Source of the DNA: Plotosus lineatus
Lineage: Eukaryota; Chordata; Actinopteri; Siluriformes; Plotosidae
Direction: 5' to 3'
DNA length: 64,000 nt
NCBI GenBank assembly: GCA_024760905.1
Contig: CM045738.1
Location: 42,729,797-42,793,796, forward strand
The notes under the pieces are model-generated. The model saw only the letters and a list, made by a program, of their open reading frames with translations, made no database searches and was not told the DNA's origin. Made by a program: the position numbers and the translations under genes. Positions 31,359-42,177 of this stretch are shown in pieces. Each line of letters begins with the position of its first letter. Position 1 is the stretch's first letter.

Positions 31359-31552
31359 GCTAAGACCCATGGGCAAGGTCCATAAGTGTGTGTCTGTCCA
31401 GTACCAGTAAAATTACGGGGTAGATAACCTGCGAAGGACTAGCGCCCCCTCCAGGAGGAGTTTAACCCTTAGTCACTTCAGGCTACAAAAATGGGGCTAA
31501 GTATCGTCTGTGATGAACCGCAAGACTCGGGTGTAAAAACCCCAACAGATTT
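31359..31552 (+). repeat. SINE-C 3' part
   Basis: TGCTAAGACCCATGGGCAAG, GTACCAGTAAAATTACGGGG, CCAGGAGGAGTTTAACCC and CTCGGGTGTAAAAACCCCAA match SINE-C after its head. Confidence 0.8.
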
Positions 31553-31632
31553 ACTTTTGTTCTCCTTGTAGGCTAAAACCTGAAACAATTATCTTCATTT
31601 CCTTTTTTAAAATTGTCATTATATAAGTCATA

Positions 31633-31995
31633 TGGGGGACAGTGGTGGCCCGGGAGTAGGGGAGCTGGATTCCTAATCCTAAGGTTGGGGGTTCAAACCC
31701 CACTATTAACTGGTCATCACTGCTGTCCCCCCCCCCAGTGCAGCTAACTGGGTTATCAAAGGCCAGCCATGTCTCTCACTGTCTATGGTGTGAGGAATGT
31801 ATTTATATATATATATAAAAAAAAAATTGCTTACTTTCATCAAGCGTAGCTGCATACCGTGTTTCTGAACTGCAATGGCCTGGTGAGCTGTCCAGGGTGT
31901 ACTCTGCCCTTGCCGAGAGTCAGCTGAGATGGGCACCAGCCTCCCCATGACCATAATTAGGATTAAGCGGTTCAGAAAATGAATGAATGAATGAA
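31633..31995 (+). repeat. SINE-A1 full-length copy
   Basis: The head GACAGTGGTGGCCCGGGAGT and GGGTTCAAACCCC, the body and tail 1 are all present. A (TA)n/A-rich expansion (about 31804-31829) sits inside the body where other copies read CATGTAAAAGAACC. Confidence 0.87.
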
Positions 31996-33805
31996 AGTTC
32001 CAGAGATCAAAGATGTTTTTTAATGAAAGAAGAAATTACAAACATCAATCAAGTGAGGAATATTATCACAAAATTGCAATTTTCAAGAACTGGAGGAAGA
32101 TACCTGAACTTGACAGTTTTGGATTGGCGGAAAGGTAGTCATCGGCAAAACATTATGATAGATATGTTTTTTTTTACTATATATTAGTATCATTTAAACT
32201 GATGCACCAAATTGCATGCTTGTATCACCATTTCAACTACTTCAGCAACTCGGTGCTGCACTATTTGGGCTGGTGAAGGCTCAGTGATGGGACATTTACT
32301 TTATTTACTTTTCCAGTCTAACTTGGCTCAGATTAGGCAATTTTCAGTTGCCTTTTAATTCTCTCTCTCTCTCTCTCTCTCTCCTTGTAAGTGCAGAGAA
32401 AGAACACATAATAGTACCAGTGATTACACACAGGTGAAACTCATCATGTTAACTGCTGATGCTACCCAACTCCTCCCCACCTGCAGAGGTGCTAAACCCT
32501 GACCTTCATGGCACATCTTCCTTTGCTGCTATAATAATCTCCATAATTTTGTGAAGTCTTTGTGTTAGATTTTAGATGATCACACTGGGATTTCTTGTCA
32601 TTCAGCCACGAGTGACCAAGTGATGTCATGCACTAATGCCTGCTAGTAGGCGCAGTCACAATCTAGCTCAGTACCAATATGTGCAGTGTGGTTGAAGACA
32701 GGGCTTGCTATAGGACATACACGTTTTTCCACTCTAAATTTTGTGAATTATGACTTTCTGGTCCTTTCTGCACGCACATAGGCACCGCAATGCCGAAACA
32801 GGGCTTCTTAGACCTAGTGGGAAACTGAAATTCTACAGCATGCAAGAACATTGCTGACAAATGTGTGTTTCTGATTTTGTACCAAGACTTTTGGAAAGAC
32901 CTATATTTGAGTGTGAAGGCCACTGAAAAAAAATTGGGTGTGTAGCATAAATGTGAAGATAAATTAATGATAGGTAACAAAAAACAAAGATATGAGCCAT
33001 CCATCCATCCATCCATCCATCCATCCATCCATCATCTATATATCTTATGCATCAGTTCATGCATCAGAGAGGTGTAATACTTCACCTTCTCCATATTTTC
33101 AATTAAAATTTGCATAGATCTGAATGGTGCTGCATTAAAACACAGCATCTGCCATCATGACAGTACAATTTCAGGATGACTGACACATCTGATTTTTTTT
33201 TTCATTATTACTTAATATTCGCTTTAAAGTAATACATGCAAATGTGATTGTATGCTTTAGTCACACAATAGAAGTGAATAATACGATATGGATTTTAAAG
33301 CGAGACAGCATAAGCCATGAGGTATTGAATTTCCTGCTATTTATTTTACTCAGTAATCTGAATGGATGGAGATTATCATTTAATCTCATCTTAAATGAAT
33401 TATCATGGCAAGATTGCATCTGTGATGCTTTATTCATTCCTGTCAGTGTATGCTGCATGTGAAAACAACTTTTTCCTTTCATTCACCCCCCAAAAACCTG
33501 CTTTTTATTCACAAATAAAATTGTTTCACGTTACTAAACAGACTATCTACTGGACATCGTGAACATTTTGTGAAATATGTATGTGTCAAGTTTAAAACTG
33601 CTCTTGTGTCCTGCCCCTCTTAATATCAGTTCAGGTTTAAAATGATCCAGAAATGTTTGCATCCATTTGGCAGCTAATGGAGTCCTGCATTTTGTAAGGG
33701 CCAAACCTGGACCTTTCAAGCTCAGACATTTTCCCACTTCATAAGATGTCGTATTATTAATGGAGTCTTTTTTATGATTCCCCATCTCTACCTTCATCTT
33801 CTCAT
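31996..33805. other. Unique DNA with small microsatellites
   Basis: (CT)n at 32362-32383 and (ATCC)n at 33000-33032 are visible. Otherwise I recognise no repeat family or exon in 1.8 kb, the longest such stretch in the left half. Confidence 0.45.
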
Positions 33806-34118
33806 TCACTCACTCACTCACTCATCTGATGAACCCCTTAATCCTATTAGTGTCGCAGGAACATTCGGAGGACACTGAGGAAAGGTGGGGTACACCTTGA
33901 ATAGCTCAACAGCTCAATGCAGGAATAATCGACACGACCATTTGCACTCAACTTTCATCAAGAGCAGGCTGGATAGTCGTCAGCATGTTTCTAGCCTGTG
34001 ATGGCCTGGCGAGCCATCTAAAGTGTCCTCTGCCCTTGCCCACAGTCAGCTGAGATGGGCACAAGCCTCCCCGTGACCCTAATTAGGATTAAGCTGTTCA
34101 GAAAATGAATGAATGACC
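33806..34118 (+). repeat. SINE-A fragments, minus piece joined to plus piece
   Basis: First comes a degraded minus-strand tail (CATCTGATGAACCCCTTAAT, TATTAGTGTCGCAGG) to about 33950. Then a plus-strand body end and tail 1 follow (AAGAGCAGGCTGGATAGTCG, TGATGGCCTGGCGAGCCATC, AAAATGAATGAATG). Confidence 0.7.
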
Positions 34119-34135
34119 ATTCCTACTCACATATA

Positions 34136-35926
34136 CAGGGATCCCTCACTTTCTGCAGTTAATTGGAACCAAGATCCCCTGCGACCGCCGGATTCCGCGA
34201 AGTGGGATCGACTCCCCGACTGACGTATACGTACATATATATGTGTATATAATATCAATAAATACATATTCAATGCTATAAATGTTCATAATATCAATGA
34301 AACATTCAAAAATAATGCATAAGATGTAAATAAAATATAAATACACACACATACAGATGCGTGCACACACATGTGCATCTTCTTCTTTTCCTTTCGGCTG
34401 TTCCCTTCAGGGGTCGCCACAGCAAATGATCTGCCTCCATCTCTCCCTATCCTCTGCATCTTCTACTCTTACTCCAACGACCTTCATGTCCGCCTTCACC
34501 GTAAATCTTCTCTTTGGTCTTCCTCTGGGCCTTTTGCCTGGTAGTTCCAACCTCAGCATCCTACTACCAATATACTCACTATCCCTCCTCTGTACATGTC
34601 CAAACCATCTCAATCTAGCCCTCTGACTTTGTCTCCAAAACATCTAACATGTGAACATAACTCTGATGGACTCATTTCTGATCCTATCCATCCTCGTTAC
34701 TCCCAGAGAGAACCTCAACATTTTCATCTCTGCTACCTCCAACTCTGACTCCTGTGTTTTCCCCAGGGCCACTGTCTCTAAACCATACAACATCGCTGGC
34801 CTCATCACCGTCTTGTACACTTTTCCCTTCATTCTTGCCGATACTCTCCTATCACACATCACACCGGACACTTTTCTCCATCCATTCCAACCTGGCTGCA
34901 CGCGCTTCTTGACCTCTTTTCCACACTCTCCATTGCTCTGGATTGTTGAGCCTAAGTACTTAAAATCCTCCACCTTCTTTTTCTCTGCCCCCTGTAACCT
35001 CACCGTTCCTCTTGGGTCCTTGTCGTTCACACACATTTTCTTACAATCTTACTAAGACTAACCTTCAATCCCCTCCTTTCCAGGGCATACCTCCACCTCT
35101 CTAGATTTTCCTCCACTTGGTCTCTGCTCTCACTACAGATCACGATGTCATCTGCAAACATCATAGTCCATGGAGATTCTTGTCTAACCTCGTCTGTTAG
35201 CCTGTCCATCACCATAGCAAACAAGAAGGGGCTGAGAGCTGACCCTTGATGCAGTCCCACCCCCACCTTGAACTCTTCTGTCACACCGACAGCACACCTC
35301 ACCACTGTCTTACATCTCTCATACATGTCCTGCACCACTCTAACATACTTCTCTGCCACTCCAGACTTCCTCATGCAATACCACAGTTCTTCTCTCGGCA
35401 CCCTGTCATATGCTTTCTCCAGATCCACGAAGGCACAATGCAGCTCCTTCTGACCTTCTCTGTACTTCTCTATTAACATCCTCAAAGCAAACACTGCATC
35501 TGTGGTGCTCTTTCTTGGCATGAAACCAAACTGTTGTTCACAAATGCTGACCTCTGCCCTTAGTCTTGCTTCCACTATTCTTTCCCATAGCTTCATTGTA
35601 TGGCTCATCAACTTTATCCCTCTGTAGTTGCCACAACTCTGTACATCTCCCTTGTTCTTAAAAATGGGCACAAGCACACTTCTCCCCCATTCCTCCATTT
35701 CACACATGTGCATCTCACATAAAAATGTAAGTAGTTTTGTTGGGAGGTTTTGGGTTGTTTTTTTTTTTTTTTTTTGCACAATTGTCCTTGTTTTGTGGCA
35801 TTTTCCTAAACTTTTTCCACTATTCTTCCTTAATTTCCTTATTTTTTAATTCAATGAATATTTAAAAATAAAACGCGATGCACTGTAGCCGCATGAAATG
35901 AAGTGTGAAGTAACAAGGGATCCTTG
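34136..35926 (-). mobile_element. MITE-1 copy 4, interrupted by RTE
   Basis: TA-CAGGGATCCCTCACTTTCTG at the left and GTAACAAGGGATCCTTG-TA at the right are the two TIRs. Interior MITE-1 sequence is continuous once the RTE insertion and one TSD are removed. Confidence 0.9.
34367..35714 (-). mobile_element. RTE insertion (1.3 kb) in MITE-1, ~14-bp TSD
   Basis: CACACATGTGCATC at 34367-34380 is repeated at 35701-35714. The RTE lies between them on the minus strand, 5' truncated at the EEWRRSVLVP region of RT. The RT part (35700 down to 35027) is open, including MMFADDIVICSES. A small deletion/frameshift near 35030 (at the SLSKTEYMCVND block) and another near 34643 break the rest. It ends with the usual C-terminus and a (GAA)n tail. 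Confidence 0.93.
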
Positions 35927-35929
35927 TAT

Positions 35930-36135
35930 ACCTATGGCTAAATTGAAACAGCCAATTAGCCTAATGTGCATGTTTTTGGACTGTTGGTGGACACCCGAAG
36001 GGTGACCTGAAGGTGCCCACAAAGGCACAGGAAGAACATGCAAACTCCACATAAAAATGCCCGAGCCCCAAATTCAAAATCAGGACCTTCTTGCCGTGCG
36101 GTTAACGTGTAAAGCACTACACCGCTATGCTGCAC
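35930..36135 (-). repeat. SINE-B 5' part
   Basis: On the minus strand: TAGCGGTGTAGTGCTTTACA, a TGGAGTTTGCATGTTCTTCC body, and CCAAAAACATGCACATTAGG. Tail 1 is missing. Confidence 0.75.
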
Positions 36136-36349
36136 TATTTCTTATACATAGACAACATGATTCGAGTTGTATATTTGAATCCTATCAGTGTACTGCTTAC
36201 ATTTTATTACTTTATCAGACTCCTCTCACAATATAAGGCATGAAGAACTGTAATTTGTGAGCAATAAACCATTGTATATCTCTTACCAAGCATATCCTTG
36301 ACCATTCTTCCATCCATTATCTTAATCACTGATGTGTCAGGTTACGTGG

Positions 36350-36525
36350 GATGCTGGAGCGTCTCTGTGGTTATAATTCTGGGTTTGTGATCTGAAGGTT
36401 GGGGGATCAAACCCCAGCAGCTCCAAGTTGGGCTCTTGAGCAAGGCCCTTAACCCTTAGTCATGAAAGAAAAGTATAAATATAAGTCATCCTGGATAAGA
36501 GTGTCTGCCAAAAGGCATAAATGTA
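36350..36525 (+). repeat. SINE-D copy (L2/V-SINE-like tail)
   Basis: The tRNA-like head has GGGGGATCAAACCCC (B-box-like). It is followed by CTCTTGAGCAAGGCCCTTAA and the tail AAGTCATCCTGGATAAGAGT with GTCTGCCAAAAGGCATAAAT. This tail is the conserved 3' end shared by fish L2 LINEs and V-SINE-type elements, as known from that family. Confidence 0.82.
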
Positions 36526-36544
36526 TTTTATGTCGAAGTTACAT

Positions 36545-36640
36545 CAACACATTCACAACTGATCTAATTTGCATGTCTTTGGACTGTGGGAGGAAACCAG
36601 TGCATCTGGAGGAAACCGACACAAACCAAACAGCCAAACA
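36545..36640 (-). repeat. Small SINE-B fragment
   Basis: TTTGCATGTCTTTGGACTGT and GGAGGAAACC are the complement of the SINE-B central body. Confidence 0.6.
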
Positions 36641-37390
36641 ACCGTCCAGTAGTGTTGCCCAGCAGTGAACTGTAATTCATTTGAATGTCAATGGCTCTCT
36701 TATGTGATATCAGTATATCATTGGTTTGTGATCAAATATTGTATATTATTATTAAATACTGTACTCGGTATTTGCACTTATAATAATTTTTAATTGTGAA
36801 CAAGTTTGATCTGCTGGCAAACCAGCAGAGAATTTTTATTTAATGCTTTCACTGAGCAGATATGTAGATAGTTTAGTTCGCACTTGTGTTTGACTTTGAC
36901 TAGTTGTACTGAATGTTTAGCATTATGTGAAATTTAGCAGGTAGAACCGTGAAAATGCACAAAATTAAGCTCGGAGTTGGCTTTAGAAATGCAGCCCACA
37001 GTCTGGAATCATTAGTCATTTTGTACTATGTCTCTTACAATGAAAAGTTCTGAAAAACCATGACTTTACCTTGAGCTAGCTTGTAGAAGAGTAACCAATA
37101 AAAACCAAGAATGCCATGGCCATGGGTCACCTTTCAGGACTTTGAGAGAAAATATGGATTTTTTTTTTTTTGTACATATGCTATAATCTCAAGGGAGAGT
37201 TCATGTAGAAAAAAAGAAAATTCAGCCAAGCATCAAGTAAGGCTGATTGGATTCTGATAGCTATTGCACTAGGGTTATTAAGGTAAAATCACACACTGAT
37301 GCATATTGGGAAAACTACTTTTTGGTCACTTTTTTATTTTTAATTATGCATTTGTCACATCTGATCATTCATTAATTCATCTCATATCTA
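36641..37390. other. Unique DNA
   Basis: No recognised feature. Confidence 0.4.
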
Positions 37391-37392
37391 TA

Positions 37393-38230
37393 CAGGGATC
37401 TCTCACTTTTTGCAGTTAATGGGGACCGAGACCCCCCTGCGACCGCCGAATTTCCGCCAAGTAGAATCAACCCGCTGACTGATGTATACGTATATGTATA
37501 TGTGTATATAATACCAATAAATACATATTCAACACCATAAATACTTATAATAACAATTAAACATTCAAAAATAATGCATAAGATGTAAATCAAATATAAA
37601 TACACACACATACAGATGGCCAGGCATTGGTGGGCTAGTGGTGCAGGGTGCTGGATCGCTGATCCAAAGGTTGGGAATTCAAGTCCCACTCTCCACAAGA
37701 TTGTCACTGCCCCCCCTACACTTACACACACCTCAGTGCAGCTAAATGAGTTATTACAGGCCAGCCATGTCTCTCACCGTCTACGGTGTGAGGCATGCAA
37801 AAGAACCATTGTTGACTTTCGACAAGAGTAGGCTGCAAAGCCGTCAGCGTGTTTCCGCCCTGTGATGGTCTGGCAAGTCATCCAGAGTGTCCTCTGCCGT
37901 TGCCTAGAGTCGGCTGGGATGGGCACCAGCCTCTCAGTGACCCTAGTTAGGATTAAGAGGTTCAGAAAATGAACTGAACTTAACACATACAGATGTGCAC
38001 CTCACATAAAAATGCATGTAGTTTTGTACACAGGGGGGGTTAGGTTTTTTAATTTATGTTTTTTTTTTTTTTTTGCATAATTAGCCTTGTTTTGCAGCAT
38101 TTTCCTTAACTTTTTCCCTATTTTTCCTGAATTTACTTATTTTTTCAAAATTTTTTGATGAATATTTTTGAAAAACCCAAGATGCACTGAAGCCGCATAA
38201 ACTGAAGAATGAAGTAGCGAGGGATCACTA
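37393..38230 (-). mobile_element. MITE-1 copy 5, interrupted by SINE-A1
   Basis: The left TIR is CAGGGATCTCTCACTTTTTG and the right end is GTAGCGAGGGATCACTA. Interior MITE-1 blocks lie on both sides of the SINE, and the SINE's TSD is copied from MITE-1 sequence. Confidence 0.88.
37605..37995 (+). repeat. SINE-A1 nested in MITE-1 (13-bp TSD)
   Basis: ACACATACAGATG occurs at 37605-37617 and 37983-37995. The SINE has a full head (GGGCTAGTGGTGCAGGGTGC, GGGAATTCAAGTCCC), body and tail 1. An extra CTACACTTACACACACCTC segment sits in the C-rich spacer. Confidence 0.92.
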
Positions 38231-38386
38231 TATTACTTATCTGCCAGGGTTATGTGGAAGCTGGGGTCCATTCCATCTTAGTTCATATAAAGGACAGGTA
38301 CAGCCTGAACAGGCCTTCAATCAGGCACCCATCAGGCAACAGGACTAATGATATATATATATATACACACACACAAGTATATATTT

Positions 38387-38530
38387 TCTTCTTTTCCTTT
38401 CGGCCTTTCTCTTCAGGGGTCCCCACAGCAAATCATCTGCCTCCATCTCACCCTATCCTCTGCATCCTCTACTCTTACACCAAGACCTTCATGGTATGAA
38501 CCCTGGCTTGTGCCCCCCTCACGGCTGCAT
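38387..38530 (-). mobile_element. RTE deletion derivative: 3' end fused to 5' end
   Basis: The minus strand begins with the RTE 5' terminus (ATGCAGCCGTGAGGGGGGCA; compare ATGCAGCCATGAGGCGGGG in copies A and B). It jumps near 38492 to the last ~30 codons, the 3' UTR and the AAAGAAGA tail. Over 2.9 kb of the middle is absent. Both termini are kept, so it is not ordinary 5' truncation. Confidence 0.75.
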
Positions 38531-39673
38531 TTTATTTATTTATATATATGGGTGCAAAGGGAAAACGAGTAATGTGACAATTATCTTATCGCTCCTACCA
38601 GTGCGTCATGTCTTTATGGGTCCTAGCATTAAATTATAACGCTATAAATAAACCTGCCATGTCAAGCTGTAAAAGCAGAAGAAAATTTGTTGTGCAAGAG
38701 GTACACATAATTGATCTGAATTTTGTCTCTTTATCAAATCCTTCGTGGTTTACTATTGTTCTGTTGTCTGTTTGAGTGGATTTAGGCTCCATGAACCTAA
38801 GTAGGATAAAGTGATTTGGCAAATGGATGGATAGATGGATGGAGAAAGCCAAAATAGACAGAACTTGAATTGTACCAGAATAACAACAACAACAACAACA
38901 ACAACAGTGAAGTAATATATGAATAAAATGTAATTAAATAAACCTGATGGGATAAATGGGAATTATTTGAAATTTAAAACTAATATATGTACTAATAGGC
39001 ATTGCATGGATCCTCAGGATTGTATAAACTTGTGCCTTCTTTTGCATTATATCACTTTGTGACATTTCTTCCTGGCAGAGCTGCACTTCTATTCTCAACA
39101 CTGTACAGCTGAGGAAGTACAGATATCTTTTCATCACGTACATCCATCCATGAGAACATTATGTCAGCGGGACAATGTCAGTGATGCTGATGTTTTTAAA
39201 ATTCCATCAATGCAACTGATACGCCATACGCCATGTTGTGTCACTGCTGTGTTGTGAAACATCTGCTACTTAATACATATGTGCTCAGCACTGGTCCTAC
39301 AGTGGTGCTTTCCACTAATGGAGCGAGTTAGGAAGGGCTGATAAATTGTGCAGAGGAAAGAATGGACTACATTAACTGTATACGTACAAAGTGCTCCTGC
39401 TTGGTTTGTTTTACATGATATAATAAATAATAAATGGTGAATGGATGTGTGTACGTATTACATATCTCATTCTCATCCCCCGTCATAACTTGGACATGCA
39501 TATCAGCAACATCAGACCCTTGGTGCTGTAATTGTCCCTGGGAGGCAAAATGCTCTTAAAGCCATTAGTAGTGATACTGGAGTGTATCCCACTCCTGAAG
39601 TGTGACAGAGTGTCGGTGTGGCCCACTTTAATCATCAGATCCCAGAAATACATTAAATAGAAAGGCAGAATTT

Positions 39674-39676
<3 letters not shown>
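38531..39676. other. Unique DNA with (ACA)n
   Basis: (AAC)n at 38881-38907 and GGATGGATAGATGGATGG near 38825 are the only simple repeats. Nothing else is recognised. Confidence 0.4.
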
Positions 39677-39744
<68 letters not shown>

Positions 39745-39771
39745 AATATATATATATATATATATATATAT
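39677..39771. repeat. (CA)n then (TA)n microsatellite
   Basis: A CA tract to about 39742 is followed by ATAAATA(TA)n, directly adjoining the hammerhead unit. Confidence 0.96.
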
Positions 39772-39879
39772 TCTTCTATATTCACCTGAAGAGAGAGGAT
39801 GGTTTCACCACCCCTCGAAACAGATCTGTAGTGATAAATGGAGTTTCAATAGAAAGTCTTTGTCCTGTCCTTTTATTTT

Positions 39880-39885
<6 letters not shown>
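39771..39885 (+). mobile_element. Hammerhead-bearing unit 1 (Penelope-like terminal repeat, single)
   Basis: TTCTTCTATATTCAC leads into the ribozyme core, then AAATGGAGTTTCAATAGAAA, GTCTTTGTCCTGTCC and TTTTATTTTTGT before (TA)n. The unit equals one arm of the palindrome at 60916-61167. Penelope-like elements are the known vertebrate retroelements carrying type I hammerheads in their terminal repeats, but no PLE coding region is visible here. Confidence 0.75.
39782..39834 (+). ncRNA. Hammerhead ribozyme 1 (type I)
   Basis: The core CTGAAGA is at 39786-39792. Stem II is GAGAGG...CCCCTC with one A-C mismatch and an inner TGG/CCA extension, then GAAA at 39817-39820. Stem III is ACA/TGT closing a GATC loop. 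The cleavage triplet GTA is at 39828-39830. Stem I is TCAC/GTGA, 4 bp. All invariant hammerhead positions are present. Predicted scission is after A39830. Confidence 0.82.
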
Positions 39886-39922
<37 letters not shown>

Positions 39923-41158
39923 GTTGATGATCCATACGATGAAGTTATGGGAAAGAATAGTGGAAGCTAGACTAAGGGCAGAGGTCAGCATTTGTGAACA
40001 ACAGTTTGGTTTCATGCCAAGAAAGAGCACCACAGATGCAATGTTTGCCTTGAGGATGTTAATAGAGAAGTACAGAGAAGGTCAGCTACATTGTGCCTTT
40101 GTGGATCTGGAAAAAGCATATGACAGGGTGCCAAGAGAAGAACTGTGGTATTGCATGAGGAAGTCTGGAGTGGCAGAGAAGTATGTTAGAGTGGTGCAGG
40201 ACATGTATGAGAGATGTAAGACAGCGGTGAGGTGTGCTGTCGGTGTGACCGACGAATTCAAGGTGGAGGTGGGACTGCATCAAGGGTCAGCTCTGAGCCC
40301 CTTCTTGTTTGCTATGGTGATGGACAGGCTGACAGACGAGGTGAGACAAGAATCTCCATGGACTATGATGTTTGCAGATGACATCGTGATCTGTAGTGAG
40401 AGCAGAGAACAAGTGCAGGAAAATCTAGAGAGGTGGAGGTATGTCCTGGAAAGGAGAGGAATGAAGGTTAGCCTCAGAAAATCAGAATACATGTGTGTGA
40501 ATGAGAAGGACCCAGGAGGAACGGTGATGTTACAGGGAGCAGAGATAACGAAGGTGGAGGATTTTAAGTACTTAGGCTCAACAATCCAGAGCAATGGAGA
40601 GTGTGGAAAAGAGGTGAAGAAGCGTGTGCAGGCAGGCTGGAATGGTTGGAGAAAAGTATCCGGTGTGATGTGCGATAGGAGAGTGTCAGCAAGAATGAAG
40701 GGAAAAGTGTACAAGATGGTGGTGAGGCCAGCGATGTTGTATGGTTTAGAAACAGTGGCGCTGAGGAAAAGGCAGGAGGCAGAGCTGGAGGTAGCGGAGA
40801 TGAAAATGTTGAGGTTCTCCCTGGGAGTAACGAGGATGGATAGGATCAGAAATGAGGACATCAGAGGGACAGCCCACATAAGATGTTTTGGAGACAAAGT
40901 CAGAGAGGCTAGATTGAGATGGTTTGGACATGTACAGAGGAGGGATAGTGAGTATATTGGCAGTAGGATGCTGAGGTTGGAACTACCAGGCAGAAGGCCT
41001 CGAGGAAGACCAAAGAAGAGATTTATGGATGTGGTGAAGGAAGACATGAAGGTCGTTGGAGTCAGAAAAGAAGATGCGGAGGACAGGGTGAGGTGGAGGC
41101 GGATGATTTGCTGTGGCGACCCCTGAAGGGAGCAGCAGAAAGTAAAAGAAGAAGAAGA

Positions 41159-41160
<2 letters not shown>
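39886..41160 (+). mobile_element. RTE copy (1.2 kb) inserted in (TA)n
   Basis: It follows a (TA)n tract and starts inside RT at KLMIHTMKLWERIVEARLRA. The frame is open to TGA at 41124-41126 with FGFMPRKSTTDAM, LEKAYDRVPREELW, MMFADDIVICSES and the C-terminal [14 protein letters not shown]. One residue pair (KE of EGQKELHC) is deleted. Tail GAAGAAGAAGAAG runs into (AT)n. It is 5' truncated, lacks endonuclease, and has no stop in the retained part. Confidence 0.93.
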
Positions 41161-41238
<78 letters not shown>

Positions 41239-41277
41239 ATATCTGGAACCTAACTCGTTCCTAACATGGAGAGTGTC

Positions 41278-41320
<43 letters not shown>
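41161..41320. repeat. (AT)n tracts with a short unique island
   Basis: AT tracts at 41161-41236 and 41282-41320 are separated by CTGGAACCTAACTCGTTCCT and GGAGAGTGTC. Confidence 0.94.
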
Positions 41321-41323
<3 letters not shown>

Positions 41324-41361
41324 AAAGGACAGGACAAAGGCTTTCTATTGAAACTCCATTT

Positions 41362-41416
41362 ATCACTACAGATCTGTTTCGAGGGGTGGTGAAACCATCC
41401 CCTCTCTTCAGGTGAT
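41362..41416 (-). ncRNA. Hammerhead ribozyme 2 (minus)
   Basis: On the minus strand: ATCAC, CTGAAGA (complement of 41405-41411), perfect GAGGGG/CCCCTC stem II with TGG-TTTCA-CCA, GAAA (41377-41380), ACA-GATC-TGT stem III, GTA (41367-41369), GTGAT. Stem I has 5 bp. Confidence 0.85.
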
Positions 41417-41435
41417 TACAGAGGATTCCTCTGTA

Positions 41436-41490
41436 ATCACCTGAAGAGAGGGGATGGTTTCACCACCCCTCGAAACAGATCTGTAGTGAT
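41436..41490 (+). ncRNA. Hammerhead ribozyme 3 (plus)
   Basis: ATCAC (41436-41440), CTGAAGA (41441-41447), perfect GAGGGG/CCCCTC stem II, GAAA (41472-41475), ACA-GATC-TGT stem III, cleavage triplet GTA (41483-41485), GTGAT (41486-41490). This is the cleanest copy, with a six-pair stem II extended by an inner TGG/CCA. Confidence 0.88.
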
Positions 41491-41591
41491 AAATGGAGTT
41501 TCAATAGAAAGCCTTTGTCCTGTCCTTTTGTTTATTTGCTCTACCAAAAAGTATTGAGCACTCTCCTACGGAAGGATCTACTCAGAAAATC

Positions 41592-41624
<33 letters not shown>

Positions 41625-41639
41625 GGACCCTCCATACCC

Positions 41640-41783
41640 TAATTTTTTGAGAAGCAGGCTTTGGAAGCAAAAGGTTCCTGGTTTGATTCCCGAGTATGGT
41701 GGGGGGGGTCCCTTCCTCTACATAAATGGCTGAAGTGCCCTTGTGCAAGGCACCTAATCCCCAACTGCTCTCTTGGTGCCCCA

Positions 41784-41848
<65 letters not shown>

Positions 41849-41876
41849 GGTGTTTTCCACATGTGTGTGTGTTTTC

Positions 41877-41960
<84 letters not shown>

Positions 41961-42030
41961 CACTTTAGATGGGTTAAATGCAGAGGAAATAATTTCCCTT
42001 TTGGGATAAATACAGCATATCAAAACTAAA
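41640..42030 (+). repeat. SINE-E copy with expanded (GT)n
   Basis: The head TCCTGGTTTGATTCCCGAGT is followed by GTGCAAGGCACCTAATCCCC and AACTGCTCTCTTGGTGCCCC. Two long GT tracts (about 41786-41840, 41880-41958) come next, then GATGGGTTAAATGCAGAGGA. This is the widespread teleost SINE with AAGGCACCTAACCCCCAACTGCTCC and GGTTAAATGCAGAG landmarks; the internal GT segment is greatly expanded. Confidence 0.8.
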
Positions 42031-42177
42031 TAAAAAAATGTATACACTGCCCAGCCATAAAACAAAAAGAAAAAAAAAATCACTGTAATACGTTCAGGAT
42101 GTGCATTTAGCCCTGATCACAACATGTAAACTTCACGGCATTGTGGCTCTAGTTGGTTCAGACAAGGCTCAGCAGCA

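Larger units (their letters stand above)
41321..41600. mobile_element. Palindromic hammerhead pair (Penelope-like), copy 2
   Basis: A near-perfect 211-bp palindrome (41321-41531) starts ACAAAAGGACAGGACAAAGG and ends with its complement, with its centre at GAGGATTCCTC. Each arm carries a hammerhead, pointing outward from the centre. The right arm continues into TTTGCTCTACCAAAAAGTAT, TGAGCACTCTCCTACGGAAG and GATCTACTCAGAAAATCC, identical to the sequence after the palindrome at 61167. Confidence 0.85.

Noticed and set aside
33000..33032. Possible CRISPR-like short repeats ((ATCC)n) and other tandem arrays
   Set aside because: Plain tetranucleotide microsatellite with no spacers; the genome is eukaryotic.
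32001..33700. Search for exons in the longest repeat-poor stretch of the left half
   Set aside because: Short open frames exist but none has splice-site pairs plus recognisable protein similarity.
41661..42083. Open frames encoding (VC)n or (TH)n peptides
   Set aside because: They are translations of GT/CA microsatellites, not proteins.
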